DNA of 64,000 bases from Balamuthia mandrillaris (taxonomy: Eukaryota; Discosea; Longamoebia; Balamuthiidae), in assembly GCA_031835245.1 (NCBI GenBank), contig JAVKOQ010000171.1, forward strand, positions 54,204-118,203. Direction: 5' to 3'. The first letter of the stretch is position 1; each line of letters begins with the position of its first letter. The position numbers were made by a program, and so were the translations under genes. Below are positions 45,986-56,587 of the stretch, piece by piece. The notes beneath the pieces are model-generated. The model saw only the letters and a list, made by a program, of their open reading frames with translations. It made no database searches and was not told where the DNA came from.

Positions 45986-47431
45986 ATGACGCCTTCGGCC
46001 TCTCCGCAGCGGCAGAAACAACATGCTGCCGAAACGCTCCCCTCGGAGGAAGCTGGCTCGACCACCACCCCCTCCCCTCGGAGGAAGCTGCTATCATTGC
46101 GACGGCCTCCCCTCCCGCGCCGTCTACTGCTGCCCTCTCCGCCGCGATGGCGCTCAAGGGTAGCCCCTTCTCCTTCTCCAACCGGCCGCAGAGGAAGAAT
46201 GGGACGAACCGCGAGCTCCTCTCCTCTTCGAAGAACCCTTCCCTTCTCTCCGGCCACGCCTTCAACCACCATAGAGGACCTTCCGGACGAGCTCTTGCTC
46301 TACGTACTGCGCTTCATCGAGGAGGATGTGGAGACGCTGTGCGCCTGCTGCCACCTCTCCCAACGATGGTACCGCATAGCCAACGACCCTCTCCTCTGGC
46401 GCAACCTCTTTCAGACCCACTGGCCCAACTCCTGCCTTCTCTTTCAGCTCACGGACGACTACGAGGACGCTGTATCACCACCACTATCACCACGACAACG
46501 CAAAGAGGAAGCACAAGCGGAAGGAGGAGGAGAAGAAAGGTCTTCCACAAACATGACCGTGAGAGGCGTGTCTCGTTGGAAGAGAGCCTATTTGCAACGG
46601 TGGGCTCTGCTTCGCTCTAGCCCAGCTCCCAACAGACAGCGCCACCATACCGCTGTTTCCATCTCTTCTTCCTTCTCCACATGCTCCGCTCCATCAAGCC
46701 CTCTTTCTTCTCCTTCTCCTCTGGATAGGTTACTCCTCCCTCTTCTTGGCGATGACAATGCTGGCTCTCCTTCCTCCTTGTTGCCATCCCCCATCCTCAA
46801 CCCTTCTTCCTCTGCTTCTTCCATTCACTACCAGTACCACAAAGAGCAACCATCCCGCAAGCGGCGGCGGGGGAGGAATGAACGTCCTCCTCCATCTATC
46901 TCCATTTCTCCCTCTCCTTCCATCGCAGTAGAGCGCAACGATAATGAGGAGAGGGAAGAAGAGGCTGAAGAGGAATGCCCATTCCCAACGTTTTCATCCT
47001 CTCCTGCCATCATTACCGCCACCGTCACCATCGAACCACCTCCTCCGCCCATTTCTTCTTCTTCATCCACTTCCTCCTCTTCTCCTTCATCATCCACAAT
47101 CATTACCTATTCCACCAAAGCGAAAAGAAGAAGAGGAACCTCTCCTTCGACCTCGGCCTCATCATTGCAACAACCAACAACAAGGGTGATGGTCTCATCA
47201 CCCTCCAAAGCCATATTCATGGGCACCGGCAGCACCGGAGGAAGGGGCTGCTCCCCAACGAACCACCAGCACAAGCAACGGTTCAACGCCATGAAGAAGG
47301 CCATCCTGGCGGACCTTACCAGGGCCTGCAAGCTGCGCCGGGAGGAGGAAGAGCGGCTCGACTATGAGCGCCGCCAGAACGAGTACTTTGCCCAAGTGGA
47401 CAAAGAACAGCTCATCATCGCTGAGTTTTAA
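45986..47431 (+). CDS. F-box protein with long disordered Ser/Pro region
   Basis: Single-exon 481-residue protein. The first 95 residues are Pro/Arg/Ser-rich. An F-box follows at about 96-140 (IEDLPDELLLYVLRFIEEDV, CHLSQRWYRIANDPLLWRNL), a clear match including the terminal Trp-Arg. The rest is mostly low-complexity Ser/Pro/Glu. A helical C-terminus (RFNAMKKAILADLTRACKLR, then EEEERLDYERRQNEYFAQ) may be a coiled coil or partner site. Predicted SCF ubiquitin-ligase adaptor with unknown substrate. It has no repeats and is unrelated to the ankyrin-like F-box family beyond the F-box. The DNA is GC-richer than its neighbours, and a 17-bp direct repeat (CCCCTCGGAGGAAGCTG) near 46039 and 46073 lengthens the N-terminal region. 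Confidence 0.82.
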   Translation: MTPSASPQRQKQHAAETLPSEEAGSTTTPSPRRKLLSLRRPPLPRRLLLPSPPRWRSRVAPSPSPTGRRGRMGRTASSSPLRRTLPFSPATPSTTIEDLPDELLLYVLRFIEEDVETLCACCHLSQRWYRIANDPLLWRNLFQTHWPNSCLLFQLTDDYEDAVSPPLSPRQRKEEAQAEGGGEERSSTNMTVRGVSRWKRAYLQRWALLRSSPAPNRQRHHTAVSISSSFSTCSAPSSPLSSPSPLDRLLLPLLGDDNAGSPSSLLPSPILNPSSSASSIHYQYHKEQPSRKRRRGRNERPPPSISISPSPSIAVERNDNEEREEEAEEECPFPTFSSSPAIITATVTIEPPPPPISSSSSTSSSSPSSSTIITYSTKAKRRRGTSPSTSASSLQQPTTRVMVSSPSKAIFMGTGSTGGRGCSPTNHQHKQRFNAMKKAILADLTRACKLRREEEERLDYERRQNEYFAQVDKEQLIIAEF

Positions 47432-47508
47432 AGTTTGAAAGATAAACGCTTATTCTTGTGTATAAAGAGAGAGGAGTTTTTTTTTGTCACAAAGGAAAAA
47501 CAAAGAGA

Positions 47509-47868
47509 TTAGGAGGCTTGTTGTTGTTGAAGTTTGGCTTGAAGGTCCAACACCACTTTCCGCTTTTCGGCCTGAGCCTTGACTTGCTTCTCCATGAACT
47601 CGTTCAGTCGCTTCAGCTCGTTCTGAATAAAGTCGATGCGCTTGCCGACGTTGGCCACCGCCTCCTGCTTGTCCTGCTTCACCAAGACGGGGCCGATCAG
47701 TTTATAGATGTTGGATTCGTCCTCCACCAGCTCGAGCTCCTGCTTGACGAGCTCGTTCTCCTTGAGCTGCGCTGTGAGCTGTGCCTGCGTGTTTTGTTTC
47801 TTGGCGATGTCGTTTTGGAGTTCCCGCAGCTCTTTCACCTCTTTTTCCAACCTTTGGCGCCCCTCCAT
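47509..47868 (-). CDS. PFDN6: Prefoldin subunit 6
   Basis: A 119-residue beta-type prefoldin subunit, part of the hexameric cytosolic chaperone that passes actin and tubulin to CCT. Two long coiled-coil helices (RLEKEVKELRELQNDIAKKQ; AVANVGKRIDFIQNELKRLN) flank the beta-hairpin ELELVEDESNIYKLIGPVLV, the signature of PFDN6. Length is the family norm and the gene is a single exon. The start ATG at 47866-47868 is the first in frame. Its 3' end lies 77 bp from the stop of the convergent F-box gene, and its 5' end faces Ddi1. Confidence 0.96.
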   Translation of the reverse strand: MEGRQRLEKEVKELRELQNDIAKKQNTQAQLTAQLKENELVKQELELVEDESNIYKLIGPVLVKQDKQEAVANVGKRIDFIQNELKRLNEFMEKQVKAQAEKRKVVLDLQAKLQQQQAS

Positions 47869-48200
47869 TTGTGTGTTGAGTGTCGATCGTTTCTTCTCTC
47901 TCTCTTTCTTTTTTTTTGCTTCGTGGAGTTTTTCATGTCGACCTTAAGAAACGCCTAAATAAAATAACACACGTCATGTGTTGTCGACATATTATCCTTA
48001 TTTGAGAATAAAACCAAAGGACGACACGAAGAAGCTTGCTGTCAACACAAAGGCTCATTGCTGTGGCAAAGATTGGCTTGTGCTGCGCTGTGCCTTTGGG
48101 GTTTTTTTTTGTTCCCAACCCAAAGAGGCAAAACAAGCAGTAGTAGTACTGCTTGAGAGAAGAGAAACACAAAAAGTAGTGGTAGTAGTAGCAGCAGGGG
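47869..48200. promoter_or_regulatory. Divergent promoter, PFDN6 / DDI1
   Basis: A 332-bp region between divergent ATGs. No TATA box is obvious, and the region holds no supported gene. Confidence 0.4.
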
Positions 48201-49923
48201 ATGTCTCAAGGGGAAAGCAAAATCTCTCTGACCATAACGACACCGGACGACAAGGTCTTTGTCTTTACGGTGGACCACGATGAAACGGTGGAGAACGTGA
48301 AGGCGCTCATCGAAGTGGAGACGGGAACGTCCCTCAGTGCCCAGGTGTTGCTGTTCAAGGGAGCCCCACTGCGAAACGAGCAGAAGCTCAACGAGTGCGG
48401 CGTGCAAAACGACGACCTGCTCGTCTTGGAAGTGCAGCGTGCCCCTGCTACCGCTGCACCACAAAGGTATCTCTTCCTTCTTTTTCTTCTTCCATTCTCT
48501 TGTCTCTCTTCTCTATCCTTTCTCTTCCCATGTCTTTCTTACAGGCCATTCAAAATAGTAGAGCAGGAGGGGAGCAAGGAATCGATGCTGCAGCAGTGCA
48601 AAGATACTTTAGAGAGAACCCTGAACAACTGCAACAATTACTCCATGTACGTTTTTTCGCTCCTTTCGTTGTGCTTTGGGACGGTTTTTTTTAAAAAAAA
48701 TTGAGTTTTGGGGAACGTGTGCTGCTTTTAAACTTGCCCATTCTTGCTCCACACAGAACAACCCAAGCATGGCAGAAGCTGTGTTGAGCGATGACCTCAG
48801 TCTTTTGACCTCGTTGCTGCAGCAGAGAGAAGCTGAGAGAAGACGAGTGGAGATGGAACGCATTTTGCGAGTGGTAATGCGCACTGCCTTTGTTCTTGCT
48901 TTCTTTTGGGTATTAACTGTTCGTCGTGTTTTTCCTATGCTCGTCTTTCTTGTCATTTCTTTCTTTCTTCATTGCATCTTCTTCATGGCGATGAACAGAA
49001 CGCCCTAAACGCAGACCCCTTTGATGTGGAGGCTCAAAGGCAAATCGAAGAGGCCATACGAATGGAGAATGTAAAAGAAAACATGGAACAGGCGTTGGAA
49101 TACAATCCAGAGGCCTTTGGTCGTGTTGTCATGCTGTATATAGATTGTGAAGTGAACCGAACCCCTTTGAAAGCTTTTGTGGACAGTGGAGCTCAAATGA
49201 CCATCATGTCCGCCGAATGTGCTGCTCGTTGCGGGTATATGCTTCTCCTTTCCTCTTTCCTCTTTCCTCTTTCCTCTTTCCTCTTTCCTCTTTCCTCTTT
49301 CCGTCTTCGCTAATTCACTTGCTATCATGTAACACAGCTTGGGAAGATTAATGGACACACGGTGGGCTGGTATCGCTAGAGGAGTAGGCACAGCACGCAT
49401 CCTTGGTCGAGTGCACGTGGCCCCTCTCAAAATCGGCAACTCCTACTTCTCCTCCTCCTTCACCATCCTCGACAACAACCAGGGCACCGACCTGCTGCTC
49501 GGCCTCGACATGCTTCGCAAGCACCAGTGCTCAATAGATCTCAAGAACAACTGCCTTCGCATCGGAGACGAGGCTGTCTCCTTTCTCAGCGAAAAGGATA
49601 TACCAGAGTCCGCTCGTCTGGACAGAGCGGACGATGAAACAGCCGTTTTGGACCCTCCTCCATCTTCTTCCACTTCTTCGTCTTCTTCCTCAACACCAAC
49701 CCCAATGTCTCTGCAACCCCCAACAACAGCAACACAACCTTCGGCGCCATCTCCTTCGACTCGAGGTCGGGTACCAGCTGCCAGTCAACCAGCTTCCAAC
49801 AACCCATTTTCTGAAGCTCTGATAAAGCAGCTTATGGAACTTGGCCATTCCAGAGAAGCTGTTATTGCTGCCCTGCGGTACGTTATCTCTTCTTTATTTC
49901 TTTCTTCTCTTTTCTTTCCGCTT

Positions 49924-49977
<54 letters not shown>

Positions 49978-50079
49978 CGTATCGCATTGATGGTTGCTCT
50001 TTCTACTTTGTTCAGGATGTTCAATGGTAACGCAGAAATGGCCGCCAGTTATCTATTTTCATCAAGCTTTGGGCCATAA
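48201..50079 (+). CDS. DDI1: Ddi1: ubiquitin-dependent aspartic protease shuttle
   Basis: Host protease/shuttle that carries ubiquitylated proteins to the proteasome and cleaves heavily ubiquitylated substrates. Full architecture is present: N-terminal ubiquitin-like domain ([33 protein letters not shown]), the helical HDD ([39 protein letters not shown]), the retropepsin-like domain with [17 protein letters not shown] then [18 protein letters not shown] (catalytic D-S-G), [20 protein letters not shown], a Ser/Pro linker and a C-terminal UBA ([20 protein letters not shown], then [14 protein letters not shown]). Six exons. It is a conserved cellular gene, not a retroelement, despite the retropepsin fold. 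The UBA argues for a complete yeast-type protein; human DDI2 lacks a canonical UBA. Confidence 0.96.
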
Positions 50080-50370
50080 ATCTAGTATTTTAAAGAATGG
50101 CTGTCATCGTTGTTCCCTCTCTTCCTTGTTGTTGTTAATATACCTTCCTGTTCCCCATCTTTTTAATTCCGCTGACTCTACCAAGTTAGCTTCACCCCCC
50201 CAAAGCGGCGCCACGCAGCTAAATTTGGTGGGGGAAAAAAAAAGGACAACACTTTGCCCCCTACTGGCCGTACTCCCACTCTACTCCTTTTGGTGTGCCA
50301 TGGCGAGCGGAGCAAGGGCAGTCGCCATCACGCACTACCCTTTCTTCTTCTTTTTTTTTTTGCTTTGCAG

Positions 50371-50744
50371 TATGTACCTGATGGCGGCCAAGAGCTCCTT
50401 TTCAGTTGGTCACCCTCCACATTGCGGCAGCCCATGATGAAGAGGAAGACGCCCAAGCCGAGACATATTGAGCCTCCCCACTTTGCTAAAGACTGCCTCC
50501 ACAAGTTGGTGTTTAGAAAAAAACCAGCTTTTTGCTTGTTTTATATATGTTCTCTTTCTCATTTTTTTTTGTTTTGTCTATGGTTTGTTTTTTGCATTGT
50601 AAAAAGGGGAGGGGTGAGGGAACCCACCCCAGCTATCAAAAAGTGTTCTCCCGCAAACCAGTAGTTCGCGGGCGTCCACTGCCAAACTTTTTCTCAAAAG
50701 TTGGGACGAGTCTCGACCCTCACCAACAAAACGTTTCTTCGTGA
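50371..50744 (+). CDS. Partial hypothetical gene, two 3' exons
   Basis: Two exons join in frame: 50371-50508 (after a T-rich tract and CAG) encoding YVPDGGQELLFSWSPSTLRQ then KRKTPKPRHIEPPHFAKDCL, and 50607-50744 encoding GRGEGTHPSYQKVFSRKPVV and NFFSKVGTSLDPHQQNVSS. Both phases are 0. An upstream coding exon is needed. The in-frame stretch before the acceptor (ending TPTLLLL at a GTGTGC donor near 50299) has no ATG, so the start is unknown, or translation begins at the MMKRKTPK pair. The product is small, basic and of no family known to me. A 3' UTR with AATAAA follows at 50746-50751. Confidence 0.5.
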
Positions 50745-51313
50745 GCAATAAACGTTTGCCAAGGCAGAGGCCAAGAACAACAACCCCCACTCCTCCTTCT
50801 CCAAGGCTTTGTTCCTTGTTTTTTTGCTTTCTTTTCAGAAAAGCAAAGAAGAAACATGGTGCCAGGAGTAAAGCAAGGAATGAGCAAGTGGAAAGGAGAT
50901 AGGTACGTTGAGTTTTTGGACTAGCGGCAGACGGTCCTCTTATGCGGAGGGTGAGGCGGGTTTGGCTTGTGGGATTGGAAAGGTACTGGAAAAATTTCGG
51001 GAGGATGCCTCGTAATGAAAAATTGTTGATAATTGGGGCGGTTCTTGAGGCCCCCTCTAGTAGTAGGGAGGGGAAAGGGACAAGGACAAAGACGAAGCAT
51101 AAGAAGGCGATTGGAGAAGAGCCACAAATGAACTGGGGGATGAAGGAACTCGGAGGATAAGGAGAGGAATGCCATCGGCCACACAAGCGACACCGAATGT
51201 CGACACGAAAGGACCAATTGGGTGTCGACATGATAGCTTGATCATTGCAGATCGAACCAACCGAAATTCAAAAAGATTTTGAAAAACGAAGCAAAAAAAA
51301 AAAGGGAAAGAAG
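50745..51313. other. Gap before the RFC1-like N-terminus gene
   Basis: A 569-bp gap with no supported gene. A short reading frame MVPGVKQGMSKWKGDR ends at a good GTACGT donor at 50901, but no in-frame partner exon was found. The word TCGACAC occurs twice near 51198-51232 (GTCGACACGAAAGG / GTGTCGACATG). Confidence 0.4.
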
Positions 51314-52548
51314 ATGATGGACATTCGGGCGTACTTCAAGCCCGGAGGCACCAGCGCAAACGGTCAAGCCAACGAAGTAGCCGGCAAAAAGAAAGGAAAG
51401 GCAGTGGTACCCAGTGGCAACACTTCGCGGGGCCACAAAAAGAAGGGCAAAAATGCAGATCACGACTCCAACGACTCTGTCACCCTGGTGGATATTGCTG
51501 ACATACCGAAAGTCTCTTCGTGGAGGTGAGTGGGTCTCCTTTAGCGAAGCCCCATGTTTTTGTAAGAAGGGTGCTCACTCTTTGCTTGAAGTCTTCCTCA
51601 CATATTCAAAGTCACGGTGACCGAAAAGCCAACCTCCGGAGGAGAAGAAATGGTAACGACGTCTCTGTACATGCAAGAAAGCGTGAGCGTTCGCTCTGCT
51701 TCCTCTGTGGATGGGGGAGAAGTGACAGTCATGCGGATAGACTCTCATGCTTGTAACATAACAAAAGAAACGGTAGAGGAGGAAGAGGAGGAAATACAGT
51801 CGTTCACGGCAGAGGAAATGCAGAGCTTTCTCGCTAAGGAAGACTCAGACGACAGCTCAAACGATGACTACGACGATGAAGAAGGAAGAGGTGAAGAGGA
51901 AGGGGAAAGCGAAGAGGAAGGTGAGGACGATGATGACGACGATTTTGTTGTCGCACCACCGAAGAGCCGGAGTTCGAGAGCAGAGACCAAACGGCCGACC
52001 AGAGTGCCGTTCACGCGGTCCAGGAAGAGAAAGGCGTTGGCGGAAGGTGATGAGGAGACACAAGACAAAATCGATCAGCATGTGGAGGATGGCGACGATG
52101 AGCAAACCAAGAAGATAAAGAGAAAGTCAGTTATTGATGAACAAGCCAAAGTTGTCAACTCCCTCAAGAAAAAAATAGTCGCGCTCAAGTTTCTCAAAAA
52201 GAAGGAAGAGGTTCGTGTTCGTTGTACTCGTTACGCTGTTTGCCTTTCTAACTCTCTCTCTCTCTCTCTCTCTCTCTGTCATGTACACATACTTGGGATC
52301 AGTTAGCAGAGGTGGAAGACCAATTGGCAAGAGAAGAAGAAGCCCTCTTTGCCCTTTGGGAATCTTCTAGCCCTTCCCTTCCTCCTCAAGCCATCCAAAC
52401 AAGGCGACATTTATCCTCCGCAACTTCTTCCTCCTGCAATGATGCCCAACCCAAAAACAACAACGAAGGCAAGGCTGTTTCTAGTTCCTCTTCTTCTTAT
52501 GTAACCTCACGCGCCAAGCTTTGCACAGCGACCACTTCTTCACTGTGA
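51314..52548 (+). CDS. Acidic nuclear protein with RFC1-like PIP-type N-terminus
   Basis: Three exons. It opens MMDIRAYFKPGG, which parallels the start of the clamp-loader large subunit RFC1 (MDIRKFF) and the PCNA-interacting pattern with hydrophobic-x-x-aromatic-aromatic. A basic stretch follows, then VTLVDIADIPKVSSW; an intron (GTGAGT to GAAG near 51590) continues SLPHIFKVTVTEKP. The middle is strongly acidic (DDEEGRGEEEGESEEEGED), followed by a basic patch (TRSRKRKALAEG), KIKRKSVIDEQAKVVNSLKK and a coiled coil (FLKKKEELAEVEDQLAREEE). The rest is Ser/Thr-rich. RFC1's BRCT and AAA+ domains are absent, so it is not RFC1 itself. A PCNA-linked chromatin or repair protein is a plausible inference only. 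Confidence 0.65.
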
Positions 52549-52834
52549 CCTTGCGGTCGAACGCCAAGAGATGGTGGGTGAGGGAAAGGTTTTCTTTTTT
52601 GTTTAGCACAAAAAAGATGAGAACTGTGAGGTTTTTTCTTCAAGTCCACAGTGACGACCCCTCAATCAAAATCGAAATTTCTTGTCCAATCAGCAAGCGC
52701 TAATTTAACATGCCCTGTGTGCCCGCCTCCTTGTTTTTAGTGCACTAAGAGAAAAGCCGGCCTGCGGCCAAGACTTGGTTGAGAAAGTTAAAAATTTTTG
52801 GTTGAGAGCACAAAAGATTGCTATATCTCAAAAG

Positions 52835-53203
52835 ATGAACGGAAAGATTTTCTTGGTCTGCCTGCTGTTGGCCTCGTTGGCTTGCTTTGGTTAGCTTCAC
52901 GCCTCACATTTTTTTTCTCTCTAGGAGTAGTTTGTGGTGTGGGAACCATTTCTCATACAAAAAATGTTTTTGTTTACAGCTGTGGCATCGAAGAAGTGCT
53001 CTCGCGAGAAGATGACCAGAATTGCTAGCCTCGTGGAAGAGGTCCATGAGATGTGCCAGACTGGATACCAGAACGCTGCCTGCAAGAACACCCTCAAGAA
53101 CTACTACGATCTCGTGGAGGAGTGCGGCGCAAGCAACAACAACGCCGTGAGAGAAATCGAGGAACAGAAGAGGATGCTCAAGTCCCGCAACATCATCGAA
53201 TAA
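52835..53203 (+). CDS. Small secreted protein with four mature Cys
   Basis: Two exons. Exon 1 (52835-52889) encodes a signal peptide MNGKIFLVCLLLASLACFA; after an intron, exon 2 (52980-53203) starts VASKKCSREKMTRIASLVEE. The mature protein, about 74 residues, is all-helical in appearance. Its four Cys lie at KKCS, EMCQ, AACK and EECG, enough for two disulfides in a helical hairpin. It ends KSRNIIE. The charged helices recall small helical disulfide-bonded peptides, but I recognise no family. Codon use and the clean signal peptide argue it is real. Confidence 0.75.
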
Positions 53204-53969
53204 ACATACCTCCTTGGGATTTTAAATAGCCTTACATCGTTCCTCCTCCCTTCTTCTTGGCTACTCTTGAGCTGCTTACCATCTTGCTCTTTCTCAATTG
53301 CTTCCCTCCCTTCTGCCCTCTGTCTCACTCTTGCTCCCTCCTACTCGTTAGCCTGGAGTTCTTGTTGACCGCACCCCTTCACCCACATATTTCCTCCATC
53401 CGCTCTGTCTGAGTTCCTTCCGTTCGTCTGTGGCCGCGAGCTTCGGATACCTGCCAGGATCGTGAACCAGGGCCTTGTCTGCCCTGGCCGCACCAACTTT
53501 GGCAGGGCTTGCTGAGCAGTTTGTGGTGGAGGCCGGTGTGTGTCTATCGGTTGGAACCAATTTAAGCCTTCGAGCGGTTGGTTGGCGGGGAACCTGCCGC
53601 ATGATGAGTGAGGGAACAGCAAAATTCAAAAAGGGGGGTGGCCGGCAGGTGCGGGGGTGGTGTAACAGCAGCAACCGTCCGCTGGCGGCCGGAAGAAAAG
53701 CGGAGAAAAAAACAGAAGCGCTCTCAAGCAAAAAAAGTAGCAGTAGTAGAAGTGGTGTGTGTCACACACTTGCAAGTAGTTAGGTTAGTTTGTTTGGGGG
53801 CAACTAACTCTCCCCCTGTTTCCTCCTCTTCCTCCTTCCTCTCTCCCTGCGGACGAAACGGTTTGGGGGGGAAAAAAATAGCATGGTGGTGGTGGAGTAG
53901 CAACTAGGCACGGCCACCATAAAAAGCGTTCCAGCTGATCCCTACCCTAGCGCGTTGCGTGGCGGAAAG
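53204..53969. other. 766-bp gap before LMBR1-family gene
   Basis: No exon with convincing splice sites or family similarity is seen. The segment has a higher GC content and G-runs (53625-53660, 53850-53875). It contains the small palindrome GTGTGTGTCACACAC near 53755. It includes the LMBR1-family promoter. Confidence 0.45.
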
Positions 53970-54352
53970 ATGAACGTCAGCCCACACTTGCATTTTATGA
54001 GCAACAACAACCAGCAGCAGGAGCAAGATGGCCTCTTGCTTTTGGCGGAGTGGGAGAGCATGCAGCTGGGTGGAGTGCCTGGAGCAGTGCCCATGGGGGA
54101 GGAGCCTTTTGACTCCCTCTTTTATGCTGCTACAAGGGAATGGGTGGTATGTTTTCTATCTCTCTTTCTTTTGGGATGTATTTGTAACCTGAAGTGTGTT
54201 GCATCAATGGCTGTAACCCTTGCTAGGTTTCGTTGGTGGTGTTTCTTTTGCTTTATGCGGGAGCCAACCTCCTTCTCCACCGCTTTTGGAGAAAGAATGT
54301 TGCCTATGGTTCGTTCCTTCCTGTTCTGTAGCCTCGTCGCTACTGGGCTTCT

Positions 54353-54390
<38 letters not shown>

Positions 54391-55279
54391 CCACCGTGTC
54401 ATACTTGTCACCTCTTACTGACAACATTGCTTTTGCGTCTACGATCAGATGAAGAAATGGACCGATCTTTTATCGCGTAAGGATAATTCATGTCTTCTTC
54501 TGTTTCTTCTTCTTCTTTGTTCTTCTTGTTCTTGTTCTTCTTCTTCTTCTTGTTGTTGTTCTTCTTGTTCTTGTTCTTCTTGTTCTTGTTCTTCTTCTTG
54601 TTCTTGTTCTTCTTGTTCTTCTTCTTCTTCTTCTTGTTCTTCTTGTTCTTCTTCTTGTTCTTGTTCTTGTTCTTCTTCTTCTTCTTCTTCTTGTTCTTCT
54701 TCTTGTTCTTTATCTTCTTCTCCTTTTGTTTTCGTTTTTTTGCTCGCCTTTGCTCATTGAAAAAAACAGGGCAACACTGTGCACACTGAGCTTGACGATA
54801 GCAATGGGAGCAGTGCTGTTAGTTCCTGTCACCATTATAAGCAACGAAATAATGGTATCCTATTCCAAGTCGTGGTATGTCAAATGGCTGAACAGGGAGC
54901 TCATCTTTGGTTTGCTTTTTTCCCTCTGTTTTTACCAAACACCACTTGCTGCAAAATCATGCCATTAAACCAGGTACCTTTGTTCTCTACACACATCAGG
55001 AATGTGGAACTATATCTTTTGGGGTTCCAATCTAGCAGTGTTTTTCCTGCTGCCATTCGCTTACTTTTATTACGAGGCTGAAGGGTTAGGAGGAAAAGGC
55101 ATGCTGGCTCGTTTCTATGAAGCAGTACTTGTGTTCGTGCTAGTCTCGATGATTCTAGGCGGACTCGTCTACCTGTTACAAGTTTTTCTCTACAGGGAAC
55201 AAGCTAGCGAGTACCTCCTGTTCACCTACTCCCTGATTTCCATGTTGGGTTGCCTTCTTTTCCTTGGTTTGTTGCTTCT

Positions 55280-55326
<47 letters not shown>

Positions 55327-56587
55327 GAATGAGACAGAGAGACAGCGTGGCAAATGGAACAAAATTTTCTGACAAAGCTTTTGCAGGGTGTGCACCTGTA
55401 GGCTTTTTAACTTTTACTCGGCGCAGCGCCAAGATGTTCAAGCCCATTCATCCACGTAAATCGCTGGAAGAACAGTTGCAGATCCTTGCTTTTGAGAAAT
55501 GTAGCCTGTTACAGTGCCTGCAGGGTACTCTTTGGATTCTCCTCTTTTCTTGCTCTCTTATTTTATTTCCGTTCTCTTTCCTTACTTTGTAACATATTAG
55601 ACAAAGAATTAAACGAAGGAGCATTCCGCTATTTCTACAACGAAACAAGCAACATCGAGGCGTCTCCTTTGAAACACAGACTTAAGGAGATAGAGGTGGA
55701 GGAAAGTGAACTAGCACGTGCCCGGCACAAGCTGGTAAGACCTGCCATCGTACAAAACGTGGTAGCATTGCTCTACAGCCTCGTCAACCTGCTATTCACA
55801 GTGTGGGTGCTCCTCCGCGTGGCGATGAGCTTGCTTCGAGCCCTCCTTCCTTCCTTTGGTATCCTGTATTCGGTTTTGTTGGTCACACCGCCATTATCTC
55901 CCCAAGGAATCTATAACTCTACTATCAACGGCTCCCTTCCAGTTTCCCATGCAGGTGCAGGTGATACGCAGCTGGAGTGGCAAGACCGGCTCTACGATTT
56001 TTTGGTGATGGAGGAAGCCGTTCATGCCAAGCTGGGTGCTTTTGAATGCCTGTTAGAAAGCGCCGTTATTATATATCCTTTTCTGTTGCTTGTTGTTCTG
56101 CTTCCTCCTCTAGTGATTATTTATGGTGACCTTAACTTGAGAATCTCACGTATTTGATAGTGGCAGCATTGATGGGACTGTATAATATTCCATGGGTCGC
56201 TGCCTTGTTGCGACCGCGCGTACATGACACGTCTATGGCCAAGATTGTTGTCAACGTTACCATCGTCCTTCTCATAAGCGCGTCTTTCCCTGTGGTTATC
56301 AAAATACTTGGTACATACTTTGTTTGTGATGTGTTCTTCTCACCTTTCTAACCTACCTCCCCCTCTCTCTCTCACTCTCTCACTCACTCTCTCAATTGTG
56401 AATAGGCCTGTCTCGATTTGATCTTTTAGGATCTTACAAGCACACTGATTACTTGCGCAACTGGTATTTTGTGGTGTTATATCAGTGGGCGTTTCTCACT
56501 GCATTCGCTCAGTGCTACCGCAGTCTCATGCCCTCATTCATGCCCGTTCTGTTATGGTACCACAACGACAAAAAGAAAGTGCCCTGA
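53970..56587 (+). CDS. LMBR1: LMBR1/LMBR1L-family nine-TM membrane protein
   Basis: Multipass plasma- or endomembrane protein of the LIMR family, whose animal members include the lipocalin-1 receptor LMBR1L and the lysosomal LMBD1. Exon 1 (53970 on) gives a soluble N-terminus ending AATREWV. TM1 is SLVVFLLLYAGANLLLHRFW. The core signature is TLCTLSLTIAMGAVLLVPVT, IISNEIMVSYSKSWYVKWLN, then LWNYIFWGSNLAVFFLLPFA and the EAEGLGGKGMLARFYE loop, which aligns closely with animal LMBR1. Further TMs: VFVLVSMILGGLVYLLQVFL, YSLISMLGCLLFL, VVALLYSLVNLLFTVWVLLR and MAKIVVNVTIVLLISASFPV. It ends CYRSLMPSFMPVLLWYHN plus a Lys tail at 56587. Introns include a TTC array (54494-54722) and an unusual GA tract on the sense strand (55280-55321). 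About nine exons. Confidence 0.92.
54494..54722 (+). repeat. TTC/TTG microsatellite in LMBR1-family intron
   Basis: About 230 bp of TTC and TTG units between the first-TM exon and the TLCTLSLTIAMG exon. Confidence 0.95.

Noticed and set aside
48201-50079. Retroviral-type protease from a retroelement
   Set aside because: The retropepsin domain is flanked by ubiquitin-like, HDD and UBA domains in the conserved order of the cellular Ddi1 gene.
50578-51231. 217-codon minus-strand open frame
   Set aside because: It covers the in-frame plus-strand exon pair and gap, is Ser/Phe-rich without motifs, and has no splice-consistent partner.
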